NCBI RefSeq assembly: GCF_030272615.1
Contig: NC_081413.1
Span: 24,853,966-24,917,965, forward strand
Direction of reading: 5' to 3'
Source of the DNA: Cryptomeria japonica
Lineage: Eukaryota; Streptophyta; Pinopsida; Cupressales; Cupressaceae
DNA: 64,000 nucleotides
The notes below the pieces were generated by a model. It worked only from the letters and a program-made list of their open reading frames with translations. It was not told the DNA's origin and did no database searches. This document shows positions 44,353-56,089 of the stretch, piece by piece. Both the position numbers and the translations under genes were made by a program. The stretch's first letter is position 1, and each line of letters starts with the position of its first letter.

Positions 44353-45600
44353 TTATTATGTAAGTGTGGTTGCCATTGCACCAAAAGATCAACCTGTTAA
44401 TGGGTGAACTCACAAAGCCGGTTCCCACTTTTGCCAACGAAGGAAATTGGCGAAAGTGGAAAATTTTGTTTATAGGGGGTTTGATCGAAGTGGGGGTGTT
44501 CGAATGAAGACCCCACTTCGCTCGAACCCCATCTTTGGAGCGAAGCACCTTTAATGCCCGTTTATGTCTTTTTTCAATTATAGCATAGGGGTTCGATCAA
44601 ACCCCCCTTCATTCGAACCCCCCTAAAAAAGGGGAGTTCGCTCGAACCCCCCTTCGTTTGAACCCCTTTTTTAACACTTCTCTGAAGATTTCTACATTTT
44701 TTTGCAGATTTTTTGCCTTGAAACCTCTGGTTGAAGGCTCAAATGGAATGATCTTGACAACCCAAAATATAGTATTATAGTCCTCAAAGCAAGCTTTCAA
44801 ATGAATATAATTTTATTACATATTGAGTTTATTGTGAACTTGTTTTTTTAATTTTACCAAATATAGGTTTTTCACCGAACATGAACTTCTCTGTTAAATG
44901 CATTGGGAAAAATAGGAAACTAATTCAAAAAAATTCTGAAAAATATCTAAGCCCTGGGTATTGATGTCTTATTTCTAATAAAAAAAATAAAATTGAATTT
45001 CGATATATATAGAATAAGTTATGTGTTCAAATGTAAACCTATGTCTGAATTATGACTAGTTGGACTTCAAAACTTAATAAAATGCAAAATATTGAACATA
45101 TCACTATCAAACCAACTGAAAGCACTTGATATTGATGTTACAAACCAAAATTTGAAAGAATTGAGTTTTTATCATTTATAAAGTTAAAAAATTATGCGTT
45201 TCGGGAGGCACATCACTCTTAAAAAATGTAGTTTGTTGTAAAAAACTACTTTTCGAGGGAGATGGAAAAATTGAAAAAAAATCCTTCAAAAAAATTTGAA
45301 AAAAATATATATAGAATCTACAGACAAAATTCTACAAATCACTAATTTACATCATCTTCAAATTCTTAATAGTTTAAAAGTTATAGTTGTCGGAAGTTGA
45401 AGATTATTTTAAAATTGTTCAGCTCAGTGTCAAAAGTGGCAAAAAAGTGGAAACCATTATTGTGAGTTCACCCTAATGCCAAATACAACCACTAGACTTA
45501 TAGAATCCATAGGATGTGATTAAGCCATGTCATAAACTCGAGCACTGCGCTACACAACACAAGGAGACCAAGGGCGCACACCTTGCAACAAAAATATATT
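44353..45600. repeat. ~213-bp unit, second copy, interrupted
   Basis: Left part 44,353-44,401 and right part 45,474-45,600 align with the first copy on both sides of TTAAT. This fixes the borders of the inserted transposon. Confidence 0.7.
44402..45473. mobile_element. 1,072-bp non-autonomous DNA transposon with ~35-40 bp TIRs
   Basis: Left end GGGTGAACTCACAAAGCCGG and the complement of the right end GGGTGAACTCACAATAATGG match over the first 14 bases; the match resumes with GGTTYCCACTTTT..GCCA. Flanks are TAAT on both sides (44,398-44,401 and 45,474-45,477); TAA would be a 3-bp TSD as for PIF/Harbinger. No transposase frame. The interior at 44,460-44,680 holds three imperfect palindromes of GGGGTTCGA / TCGAACCCC words. 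Superfamily uncertain. Confidence 0.7.
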
Positions 45601-46160
45601 TAAAAAAAATATTATTTCTTTTGATCCACATATGCCACTCTAACACCAATTCTAATTCCACTATGTCAACAAATATGCCCACATAAAGATTATTATATAG
45701 GGTTATCTATATGGTCACTTGAGGACTATTTTGTGGGTAAAGGTCAAATGCTCTAATTTTGGTGAAATGATAGTCAATTTTTATGTTTTTGGGCCTTCTA
45801 AACATTATAAAAAATTCAAATTCGACCCAAAATTCTTAGAATGATAAGTTACCTATCAAATCTAGCACACACCTCCCAACTTCAACCCTTGTTGATTTGA
45901 CCTTCTATGTTCAAATATAGATGCAACAAAAGATAAATTTGACTTTCTTGGATGCTCAAGACTCAATTATGTGATCACATTGTCTCCATCAAACTTAAAA
46001 TGTATATACAATATAAAGACACAAACATAAACTCGTAGTATCTATTATTTATATCACATTTGTTTTATTTTCTCCAGGCCATCATTTAATACAGTAGAAG
46101 AGAATAGTTAATTTTTTAATAAAATATAATATCTACAACCTAAATATCTAAAAGAACAAC
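45601..46160. other. AT-rich, no feature seen
   Basis: No frame or repeat that I can name. Confidence 0.4.
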
Positions 46161-46164
46161 AAGA

Positions 46165-46265
46165 AGAAGGGGTGACCCATGTAATGTAGTGGTTAAAACA
46201 CTTTCTTGGTGAAACTGCCACCAAGGTGCTGGGTTGCTATGCTCATAGGCTTTGTAAATGAAAAA
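46165..46265 (+). repeat. Possible tRNA-derived SINE head
   Basis: GTAGTGGTTAAAACACT resembles a Pol III A-box part and GGTGCTGGGTTGCTATGC, about 45 bp on, a weak B box. No clear tail or TSD. Low confidence. Confidence 0.3.
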
Positions 46266-46269
46266 GAAA

Positions 46270-47321
46270 TTCTATTATATCAAAAGATACAAACATATAA
46301 CAATAATTGACAAGTTTCATAATCATATTACTTAATACGTAAAAAAGTAGATGGCCCAAATAAACTTAATTAATATGATATAAAAATTCTTAAAATTGAA
46401 TTAGTTTAGTCATATCTTTTATTCACATTAATAAAATTATAAATACAACTTTAAAATTAGCATCACCCAAGAGGTAGAACAACTTACAAGATTAATTTTG
46501 GAAAACATGTATATAGTGGATCTTATTAACAAACATCAAGTTTCCACAATCCATGATATTATTCAATTGTTTTTGGATTAGATTGTTTGTGAATTTTTTG
46601 CATCAACGTTCTGGATCACACTCTGTGATCCATCATCAACATGAAAGAGAGCATGCAGAAATGAAAATATGTCCAAAGGTAGTGTGTCTTAAATTTTATT
46701 TTCCAAAGGTAGTGTGTTAAATTTTATATAATATAAATTCATTACTTTTATGAAGAGAATAAAAACAAGATAATATGTACCACTTTTTGGCTTAATAAGG
46801 ACTCCCAAAACAAACCAACAAAAAATAAATTTTTTATTTATGTAAATGACAAGGAACAAATAATTCAAACTAATGAGTAATCAAACCTTCTATATAGATT
46901 CAAGTTATGATTTTAAATTTAAATAAATAATTATTCCTATCGCTTTATATTTCTATTTGTCAATTGATATTTATTTTTTTATTATATTTTATTAGGTGAT
47001 ACATTTCCTTAATGTATAACTTTCACTAAAATTAAATAATTTTCATTATTTATTAGAATGAAATCATTAGCTCTAATGTCTATAATATGGATTTTTTTAT
47101 ATTTTTATTAAATATTTTATATGTTTATAATTTTAAAACTATTAATAACAAAAAAAATTAGACTTATATTATTTCATAACACATTTTTCATGTAGAATGT
47201 TTCTCAAAATTAATTTTCTTTTTCATTGAAATAATGAAATTCATATTGACTGCAGTGTATTTTTTTGTATTTGTCTAACAATGTTTGTTATTCTTCCTAG
47301 TGTCTTGAATATAAGTTACTA
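46270..47321. other. AT-rich, no feature seen
   Basis: Strongly A/T-rich intergenic sequence without frames or recognisable repeats. Confidence 0.5.
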
Positions 47322-47326
47322 TTTGT

Positions 47327-48271
47327 TGATGCCGTCAAGGTAGGGACATCCAATGAAGGACATCCCATCCTTGTAGCCTAACACAAACACCATGCAAGAT
47401 ATACTGGTAACCGGTAACACAATGCCAGAAATAGAAGAAAGGACAACCAGTAACATCACAAAATACATAACCGGTAAATAGTATAAACAATTCTTATAAA
47501 AACTTGAAGAATTACATACACCACATGCTGGAATGCAGTCCAAGATACAAACAATTCTTACAACACAATTATAAGATCTGCAGATCATCTACACATCAAA
47601 TCGGCCTCCAGAAACAGTATGTCGATTCAACCCTAATCCGGACCTCAGCCCTTCCGGTTTCAATCCACTGGACTAGAATCTTGCTATTTCTACATCTTCA
47701 CTCAATTTCTAAACTCTGTCTTCTATCTTCTACCATTTGTCTACTCAAATGATTCACAAACTTCTATTTATATCGTCTGCAAATAATAACAACTTGATCA
47801 AGTCGGCCCAAAGACCAACCGGTTCATGAAACGTGTAAACAATAACAAGTTGGCTCAAATCATTAAGAACAACTTCCAATGCACAAAACATCATGCTGAC
47901 CTCCAGAAATACCGACCAGGGCCCAAAACAACATCTCCAATGATCTGCAAGTCACAAAAATCAACCGCAACCCGATCGCACTTTGCTCAACACACTGCCA
48001 GACTAATTGGTAAGAACATATCGATCGGGCCAATACCGGAATCAATATCTCACCGAAATCAAATCCAAATGTCATGAAAATAAAACATGACAAAGATGAT
48101 GAACTCAATAGAATAAATCCAAATCTACAACGCTAAACTCTCAAACACAAAGAAATTCCATGATCTCCAAGAAATTCCACTGCTAACTACTCAACCGGTA
48201 AGAACTACACTGGTGCTCCTGCATTAGAGATGGGATGTCCTTCATTGGATCTCCCTACCTTGACTGCATCA
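47327..48271 (-). repeat. Left LTR of element E (flipped core)
   Basis: 945 bp. Begins TGATGCCGTCAAGGTAGGGA and ends with the complement of TGATGCAGTCAAGGTAGGGA; the two 43-bp ends differ at two places. The TATAAATAG box (complement of CTATTTATA, about 47,762-47,770) points leftward, against the primer site. Confidence 0.75.
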
Positions 48272-48273
48272 AA

Positions 48274-48285
48274 TGGTATCAGAGC
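48274..48285 (+). other. Primer-binding site of element E
   Basis: TGGTATCAGAGC two bases after the left LTR, complementary to initiator Met-tRNA, plus orientation. Confidence 0.75.
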
Positions 48286-48517
48286 TAGTTTGTGAATGTG
48301 TTGTTGGAGGAAGATGTGGTTATGCACTGGTTGCTTAGAGAGGAAGTTGAGGCAACTTGTGGACATGTTTAGATTGCCAAACGTGAGGTAGAGCAAGGTT
48401 CATAGGTAGACTTCCGATCCTAGAGCTTGAGGCAGTTAGTGGGTGGAGACTTGAACAGATCGTCGATTGAAGCAAGCTGCAGAGTGGACTGGTAGATCAT
48501 CGAGGAGAGTTTGAAGT

Positions 48518-49411
48518 AGGAGCACCGGTGTAGTTCTTACCAGTTGAGCAGTTAGCAGTGGAATTGCTCGGAGATCATGGCATTTCTTTGTGTTTGAGAG
48601 TTTAGCATTGTGGATTTGGATTTATTCCCTTGAGTTCATCATTTTTATTGTGTTTGATTTTCATTGCATTTGGATTTGATTAAGATGAGATATTGATTCC
48701 TATATTGGCTCTGTTGATATGTTCTTACCGGTTAGTCTGGCAGTGTGTTGAGTGAAGTTGGATCGGGTTGCGGTTGATTTTTATGACTTGTAGATTGTTG
48801 GAGATGTTATTTTGGGCCTCGGTCGGTATTTCAAAGAGGTCCGCATGATTTTTTGTGCATTGGAAGTTGTTCTTAATGATTTGAGTTGGCTTGTTATTGT
48901 TTACGCATTTTATAAACCAGTTTGTCTTTGGGTCGACTTGATCAAGTTATTATTTGCAGAAGGTATAAATAGAAGTTTGTGAATCATTTGAGTAGACAAA
49001 AGACACAATATAGAAGAAAGAGTTTAGGAATCGAGCGAAGATGTAGAACCGACGAGATTCTAGTCTGGTGGACCGAAATCAAAAGGGCTGAGGTCCGAAT
49101 TAGGGTTGAACCGACAGACTATTTCCGGAGGCTGATTTGATGTGTAGATGATCTATGGATCTTATAATTGTGTTTTAAGCATTGTTTGTATCCTGGATTG
49201 TGATCCAACATGTGGCATATGTAATTCTTCAAGTTGTTATAAGAATTGTGCATACTATTTATCAGTTATACATATTATGTGACGTTACCAATCATTCTTT
49301 CTATTATTTCTGGCATTATGTTACTGGTTACCGGTATATCTTGCATGGTGTTTGTTTCAGGGTGCGAGGATGAGATGTCCTTCATTTGATCTCCCTACCT
49401 TGACTGTATCA
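48518..49411 (+). repeat. Right LTR of element E (5'-truncated)
   Basis: 894 bp, reverse complement of the left arm. TATAAATAGAAG at about 48,964 points rightward, in agreement with the primer site, so this is the 3' LTR in normal orientation; its first ~52 bp were lost with most of the interior. Confidence 0.75.
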
Positions 49412-49416
49412 TTTGT

Positions 49417-50930
49417 CATCATGGATATGCATTCATTATATATTTTTTAAATAATGTAAATTAAAACACAATATATATTATTTTTTTTATGTACAAATAA
49501 TACTAAGGGATAAATACACATAGAATAACATTTCAACATGACTTCTTTTTCCCCTAATTGTGAATCAATATTAGTTTTTTGTCAACATTTTGATAGGTGC
49601 TAGGTGCAAAGGAGACTTCATTGACCATTTGATGTAATATTAGGTGAGTTATATTCAAGGAAGTTAAATATAAATATTTTTGATATAACACTTCAATCAA
49701 GACCCTTTATATGAAACCCCCCAATGCTTAAATAATTAAAAAAAAATTAAATGTAATATTGGACACAAGTCAAGAAGTCTCATAAGTGGAACCTACTATT
49801 TTGGGATTTCCAAGCATAATTTCTCCATTATTATATGTACCATATCTCATAATCTAACAAAAATGAGTAATGTAATAAACTCCATTTCCTTTTTCATCAT
49901 TTTATTGTAAAAAGACTCTAATAGAAGACTTAGTGGTCAACACATATTATAGAAAATTTATTCGATGAAAAGAAATCATGAGTTTCAATGGATTCAAAAA
50001 GTATAATTTCATTTCCTAAAACAACTTTTTTCAATTGACATTCTATTAAAAATTGACATGTTTCCTTATGAGCTTGGTGAATGGTAATGTTTTGTCAACT
50101 AGTTGTGTAATGAATATTCACATAAAGCTTGAATCTTTAATCAAAGGCTATGGTTTTGCAATAGGAATTTTAGAGGATGCATATTAGAAACACCATCAAT
50201 ATTTTTAGCATACACCTCCATGTGTCATCAAGATATATAATAAAACCTATCTAGCAACCACTATTAATTCCAAATACTTATTACTTTAGACTTATGATAA
50301 CTTTTTATTGGCATAATTATTCAAAAGCATTCTTAAAGTATTGATTGTTTTTTAAGATATGTGTATTTTTGGCAAGGCCTAAACCTTGTTAAAAAGAAAG
50401 AAGGTTACTGAAGGGGTAACCAAACCAAGAAAGAGGAGGAACAAAAAATAAAAAACTAAGAAAATAGTAGAGTTGTGACAAGAAAAAGGACAATCAACTG
50501 AATTGGACAAAACAACATATTTGACATTTACTAAAACTAAGAGCTAGGACCCAACAATGGTCCCAATGAGACAATTTGTGTAGAAGGAGAAATTAGAGAC
50601 TGGTTTTTTTCTTCTTATAAAAAACAATAGTCCAAGAAGCAATATCATTTTTGGTTGAACCATTTGGAGTAGGGGAGGAAGCACCTTCTGAAATTGTAAA
50701 CAAACCAATCGGGCAGGCAACTAGAAATGAAGCTCAAGAACCATGTAATCTGGAGAGAGAGAGTTAGGAACCATCAAGGAAAAAGGATTTACATCTATAG
50801 CAAAGTGAGAATTGGGAATAGGATTTACATCTAGTAGAAGAAGGAACCCTTGAGCTAATAGAGGACTCAAAGTCATATTCCAAAGCAATAAGAAATACTA
50901 TGAGATGGTAGTGATCAACATCATTCTACC
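49417..50930. other. No gene seen; right part may be LINE-related
   Basis: 49,417-50,330 is A/T-rich without features. From 50,340 the sequence becomes purine-rich and may be the decayed Lys-rich tail of the LINE ORF1 to the right, read on the minus strand. Confidence 0.35.
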
Positions 50931-50939
50931 ATAAGGGGG

Positions 50940-51860
50940 AACCCACATGTACAAATCGCGAGGTGAAGGAGAACCTAGATGACTAGCAGAAAAATGATAT
51001 CTGCAACAAAATGAGATTCCTTTATAGTCAAGCATCAAGGACCAAGTTTGTTCACAAACCTTAAAGATTATCTCAATAGGACGAAGCTTTGAGAGGTTAT
51101 ATCCACCAATATTTGAACACAGGAAGTGTTAGATATTTTATTATTATTGGGGCCGACCTTAAGGAATTGACCTAGTGTGTTTTTGATAGCCTTGTAGGTA
51201 GAGTTGCACCAAAAGTGGAGGGGGGAATAGGAAAAATGTATCGAGATGAAAGAGACAACAAATTATTCATTTAGGGGGTTGAAGGAGTGCATTCAAGGGT
51301 AAAGGGATAGAGGGTGGTGGCCCAATTTATAATCATCCATGGACAAGATAGAATCATGTTCTTTCATTGAATCACAACAAATAACAAAAAAACCACAGGC
51401 ATAAGGGTAGATATCTACCTTGACTATAACCATAGGCTTATTTCTAAAATCTAGGTATGTAGGTCTAGTAATCAAGGCCACAAATGATTGAACTTGTATA
51501 TCAATTCCTTCCTCTCCATGTAGGAAATATAGTTCTACACCTCCTAACCGAATACTGCCTCTAGAGAAAAGGATTCATAGGAGAGACACTTTATAGTCAC
51601 ACTAGAAGGTCCCCTAAGGAGTTTACATAGAAAATTCAAAGGAGGCTTCAAGCAGTAAGTTCAGAATCATCTCAGGAGAAATCGGGTTTCTAGAAGAATC
51701 AAAATGAGATTTAGAATGGTCTAGGGTTAACATAGAGCTTGACATATTGACCACTAGGTTTTAGGGAGGAGAGCCATTGACACCAATGGTCATGGGTTGT
51801 AATCACAAATTTGAAATAGGTGGGGATGTTGGAGACTAGGAGCCATCGGGATAGTTTTTT
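50940..51860 (-). pseudogene. LINE ORF1 remnant (DUF4283 type)
   Basis: Minus-strand pieces FVITTHDHWCQWL, then a 62-codon frame 51,481-51,293 with DSILSMDDYKLGHHPLSLYP and, after a stop at a Trp site, MHSFNPLNE, HFWCNSTYKAIKNTLGQFLK and CVQILVDI. These follow the DUF4283 order (W.p.FdP ... fWcn.a...IG..lG.fi ... rvcVeiD). A degenerate zinc knuckle (SFCCRYHFSASHLG) follows near 50,980. Many stops. ORF1 of plant L1 elements binds the LINE RNA. Confidence 0.6.
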
Positions 51861-53015
51861 CAATGTAAGTATTGAATGTTATTGATTCCTATTAATTTTT
51901 CTTTAATTTCATGCATAATATCATGAAAGACTAGTGACATAGTATGTTGATATGTAGCTAAAATATTTTATTTTAAAATATATGATGGTATAGAGAAAAA
52001 AAATTGTAGTGTACTAAATGTCATTTTATGCTAATCTTGGGTGTTTATGAGAATATGGATATAGCTTGAAAATCTATCCATAAATGATATAATTTAATAT
52101 CTAATGGTGGAATCTATCATCATGTAAATAGTTTTGTATAGGAAATTCATATTTAGGAGATGTTTTATTTAAGTCTATTTAAATTTTGTACAAATATAAA
52201 TACAACCATCATATTTAGAATTGAGTACCCTGTTAGAGATCAAACAAATAATTGATTGATACTATGAAAACTACTTTTAACATATTCTCTAATTCTAATT
52301 TAACCCTTAAAAAAACCTTTTGATGCAATTTTCATTATTTTGGTCAAGAGGTTTGGCATCAAGTTCTAGGTGAAAATTCAAATTTGTATACCATTTTATA
52401 AATAGAATGGCCAACATTGAACTAAATTTCTAACTTGAATTAGCATTATGTTTTAAACTTTGAAATGATATAAAATTTAATTAATGATAGATTTCTTAGT
52501 TTGAATTATGTTTTTACTTGTTTAAATAAAAATTTATTTGAATTCATTTTTTTTTTTTAAATTGACGCTACAATTTAATTGTTCATAAAATGTTCAAAAA
52601 TCATAGCATTTTCTATAGTCAATATTTTTCTTTAGATTTTTATTTTATTTATAACTTGAAATTTTAGAGCATGAATTATTTTTTTCCATTTCAATGAATA
52701 CTTTTCAAAATAAATATTAAATATTGTGTATTAAAAATACAATTATTTCAATAGGGGAAAATTTAATTTTAATTATTTATCCAAACAATTAAAAATCATA
52801 TCATCTTGACATGTTATCTCTTTTCTAATGAATCATTTTTTGTTATAAAATTTTAATTATAAAAATTATTTTTTTGTTGAGAAGACAATGAACCTTATAT
52901 TTTGGTGTTGATGACTTAATTCTAATAAAAAATCTATTAAGCTAGAACAAAAAATCTCTTTACCAAAAGCAAGAAACTAATGAAAAAATATACAAATTAT
53001 ACCTTCAAACAGCAA
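51861..53015. other. AT-rich, no feature seen
   Basis: A/T-rich sequence with long A and T runs; no gene or repeat recognised. Confidence 0.5.
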
Positions 53016-53019
53016 CTTT

Positions 53020-53650
53020 CTCCTTTGTGTCTCATTATGTCCTATCTCTTGAGATCTTGATGTTGATTGCTATAATTATGCTCTTAGAGTTCACTTCTTT
53101 GTTTCAAGATGACTCTAAGACGAATGCACTTGTAGTAGATTTGATGCAGAGGTGTGATGATGATCATATGCAATAAGGTAAATATGATGAGGCTAATAAA
53201 AATGATGAAATGATGTTAATGATATGGAAGCTACATATGATTCTAAATGAAATAGTGTAGCTACAATGCAACAATGGAAATTGAAATTTTATGCTAATAA
53301 ACTTGCAAATACTTATGATAATCTAAATTAAAGAAAAAGGCACAATTGGATATTACTATGATCTCTTAAGCTCTGAGTCAAAATAGTATGAAAGTATATT
53401 AGACTCCCTAGCTAGCTCAAAATGAAGATGAGAGGCTTTCTTTTATAGGCAATTCATGGCTTGGATCCAAGGTGGTAGAAACCAATGGTAGAGGAATCGG
53501 TCTTATGAAATGGACGGTCAAGATTGAATTGGTTGAATTAAAAGAGAGATAGAAGGAATATTCTCTTACTAGATTGGCAAGATGGAGAGATATGTGGGAC
53601 AAGGAGCCACATGACGAGATTCTCACAAAGACCAAGATAGAAAGGTGGAA
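53020..53650 (-). repeat. Diverged, truncated LTR related to the gypsy LTR
   Basis: The order of words follows 13,955-14,480 of the gypsy LTR: CATTATGTCCTATC, TTTCAAGATGACTC, CTTTTATAGGCAATTCATG, GAAATGGACGGTCAAGATTGAAT and a final GGTGGAAG. Similarity is patchy. No second LTR or internal region is visible. Confidence 0.45.
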
Positions 53651-53651
53651 G

Positions 53652-53790
53652 TGTTGGTGTAATTAGTATTACATTGCACTTGTTTGTTGTAGTTGGTTGG
53701 TAATTGTCTAACTATCCTATCATGCATTGTATAAAATGGTGTTCTTTGTGTTGAATAAGATAGTGAAGCTTTTACCTTTTGGATCCTTCA
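53652..53790 (+). mobile_element. Short (139-bp) LTR with primer site, TRIM- or short-LTR copia-like
   Basis: TGTTGGTGTAATTAG...GGATCCTTCA followed by TTTGGTATCAAG, a slightly mutated Met primer site; TATAAAATGG at about 53,731. This is the layout of short-LTR copia or TRIM elements. No second LTR is found within several kb, so the element is truncated. Confidence 0.5.
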
Positions 53791-53799
53791 TTTGGTATC

Positions 53800-54710
53800 A
53801 AGAAAAAATACAAGGGTAATGTGATTCCATTTGTCACTTATGATAGTGCACAACCATGTGAGAAGGTTCTATTTCTTTAGGCATTGTGTTGAGATGGCAT
53901 AGAATAAAGAGTACAAACCATTTCTAAATGATGGCAGCGACATAAATTATGCAATGAAGGAAAATGTAGAGGTATTGCATGAAGACAACGGTTGAAGATT
54001 GTTTATGCAAAAACCAAGATTATTTTACGTGGACACCAACGTGAGGAGAAGTTTGTTCCTTTTTTTTTTGTGAGTGTTACACACTTGTTGAGGGTATGTC
54101 TTTGAGGCTTCTTCGTTCTTTGATTTGAAGTGGTAATAGCATCAAGACATTGTAGAACTGAAAACACCACCTCTACGAATATTGCTAGTTTATAAGAGTT
54201 TGAAGACTCAATGTTAGATCCTATTTGTAACTTAACTTATCCAAGCATATTGATCCACATACAAAATTATATGCACAATTTCCAAGCAATAAAACAATAC
54301 AATATTAACACAAATAATAAAATAAAATAATAAAAAATTATATGAACAAATATTAAACAATAATTTAATATAATATGGTTTGTCTGGTTGGTGGGGCTTC
54401 GGGTTGAATCATATACTCTCCTTGTACTTTCATGCTAATATCTTTTTTTAGGATTTTATGAGCAAGACCGGAGGTTTTCTTTGCCTGGTTCTTTCCTACG
54501 AGTGCTCTTTGAACCAGGACTGTAAAATTTATAAAATAATTAATAATATTTAATGATTTCTACCACTTTTTATAAAAATAAAAAATAAAAATAAAAATAA
54601 AATAAAAAAATTAATAAAATATTAAAACAAATTATAGTCATATAAGTTTGGATGGCAGATATGCTAATCTAATCAAAACAAATAAGTGTCATGCATAAAA
54701 ACATAATAGA
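53800..54710. other. Interior or flank of the short-LTR element; no gene
   Basis: Could include decayed leader of the short-LTR element up to about 54,050. After that it is A/T-rich with AATAAAATAAA runs near 54,320 and 54,590. Confidence 0.35.
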
Positions 54711-56010
54711 ATGAATTAGGTTACATTGAATGTGTAAAACTCAAAATGCAATCTGCATTTTAACAAAGAGGGAATATAGATTCAGTGAGGAAAATGCAAA
54801 TTTGCTGAAAAGAAACTTCATGAAAATAGCAGAGAAGAAGTGAACATTCTATTCTCTATCAAAAGGTAGATAACTTTCATGGGGACTTAATAGTACTCTT
54901 AGAAATGAGGAAAATAAAGCATGTATGGTATAAACCAAAACCACCTGCTGTGCGTGTTAGCTCACTTTAAAAAATATTGCTTGCATCGGCTTCTAGTAAA
55001 GAATTTTTACCACTTTTCATCTACAAAATATCTATTGGTTATGCTCAGTTCAAACAATCTTATTCAAGAAAAACCTAAACATGTTCCGAACCACTTTCAG
55101 ATGCACGGAGCTTGGCACGGTGCAACAGCATTTTTTTATCTCAATCCCCCCTGCAATGCTTGAATTGGATGATTGCATCGTGCCAAACTGTGCAAAAACA
55201 TGCCCATTGGATCGTGCCAAACTGTGGCTTCTGAAAGGAATGAGATTTTTTTATCACAATCCCCCCTGCAATGCTTGAATTGGATGATTGCATGGGTATT
55301 TATAGGAAGCCAAACAACATACAAAGAAATCTGTGAAGAGATTTGCCTCATAGCATTAGGGGACCAATTGATTGCGTGGTGGGCCGCAGCACTCAAAGTT
55401 GAATGCCATTCTCACCGCACATCTTTTTCCAATTTTTTTATTCAACAAGACCTCATCACAGACTTTACTAAGAATGGAATTTTATGGACTTCTGAATTTT
55501 TTTCCATATATCAATTATACAGCCCATGGAAGCCATTGTTTAATGTCAAAAAAGCCATCATGTGGTCAATATTACTCTTTATTATGGGTATGTATATGAA
55601 AGAAATATCTGGGACATCCGAATTATTGTGAAATGTAAGTATGCCATTTTTCTTATATGGAAAACTATAAAGTTGTATCAAACATAATGGAAAATTCAAA
55701 TCTTAAATTTGTAGGTTGTTTTTTAATTTAAAAAACAACAGTATAAAATATTATTAATAATAATATTTAAATTATATTAATAAAAATATTAATAATATTT
55801 GTAAAGCATATCATATTTCAAATCATTCATTTTTCAAATAATATTTTTTAATTTTCATGAACTGATATTTAAGTTGAGTTAGATATTTCAGGAAGGTAAG
55901 AGATGGATCATGGCGTGATTATTTTCCCATAAGGAGAAAGCCTTATTCTTTACCCACAACTCCCATTTAAAAATTTGTGCATACTAAGAACATTTTCAAA
56001 TGGATGATAA
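54711..56010 (+). repeat. Duplicated promoter-like segment, copy 1
   Basis: Collinear with 60,904-62,126 (offset about 6.1-6.2 kb, same strand). Shared words include GGTATAAACCAAAACCA, CTTGGCACGGTGCAA, CAATGCTTGAATT and ATTTATAGGAAGCC. The latter, near 55,297, is TATA-box-like and is followed by conserved leader-like sequence. Copy 1 has an extra internal 115-bp tandem repeat at about 55,131-55,360. The longest frame (55,173-55,631) is not kept in copy 2, so I do not call a gene. Confidence 0.65.
55131..55360 (+). repeat. 115-bp tandem duplication inside copy 1
   Basis: TTTTTTTATCNCAATCCCCC recurs 115 bp on (55,131 and 55,246); each is followed by CTGCAATGCTTGAATTGGAT. Copy 2 at 61.4 kb has one unit only, so the duplication is young relative to the pair. 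Confidence 0.7.
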
Positions 56011-56046
56011 AGTGAATATACATGTTTGTATGTGTATATATCTGTA

Positions 56047-56082
56047 TACACACACACACACATATAAATACATACATACATA
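56047..56082. repeat. (CA)n/(CATA)n microsatellite
   Basis: ACACACACACACA followed by CATACATACATA. Confidence 0.8.
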
Positions 56083-56089
56083 TCATAGG

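Larger units (their letters stand above)
47327..49411 (+). mobile_element. Element E: small LTR element with inverted LTRs and TSD
   Basis: Outer ends TGATGC...TGTATCA, flanked by a perfect TSD TTTGT (47,322-47,326 and 49,412-49,416). Left arm 47,327-48,271 is a complete LTR; right arm 48,518-49,411 is its reverse complement minus the inner ~52 bp. Between them are a Met-type primer site (48,274) and ~230 bp of leader with no gene. Both ends of the left LTR carry the same ~43-bp inverted repeat. See findings for how the inverted state may have arisen. Confidence 0.8.

Noticed and set aside
47327-49411. Foldback DNA transposon
   Set aside because: The exact Met primer site at the LTR border, TG...CA ends, 5-bp TSD and an LTR-type TATA box speak for an LTR element.
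55173-55631. 152-codon plus-strand frame
   Set aside because: Not kept in the paralogous copy at 61.4 kb and part of it is the 115-bp tandem repeat; no domain.
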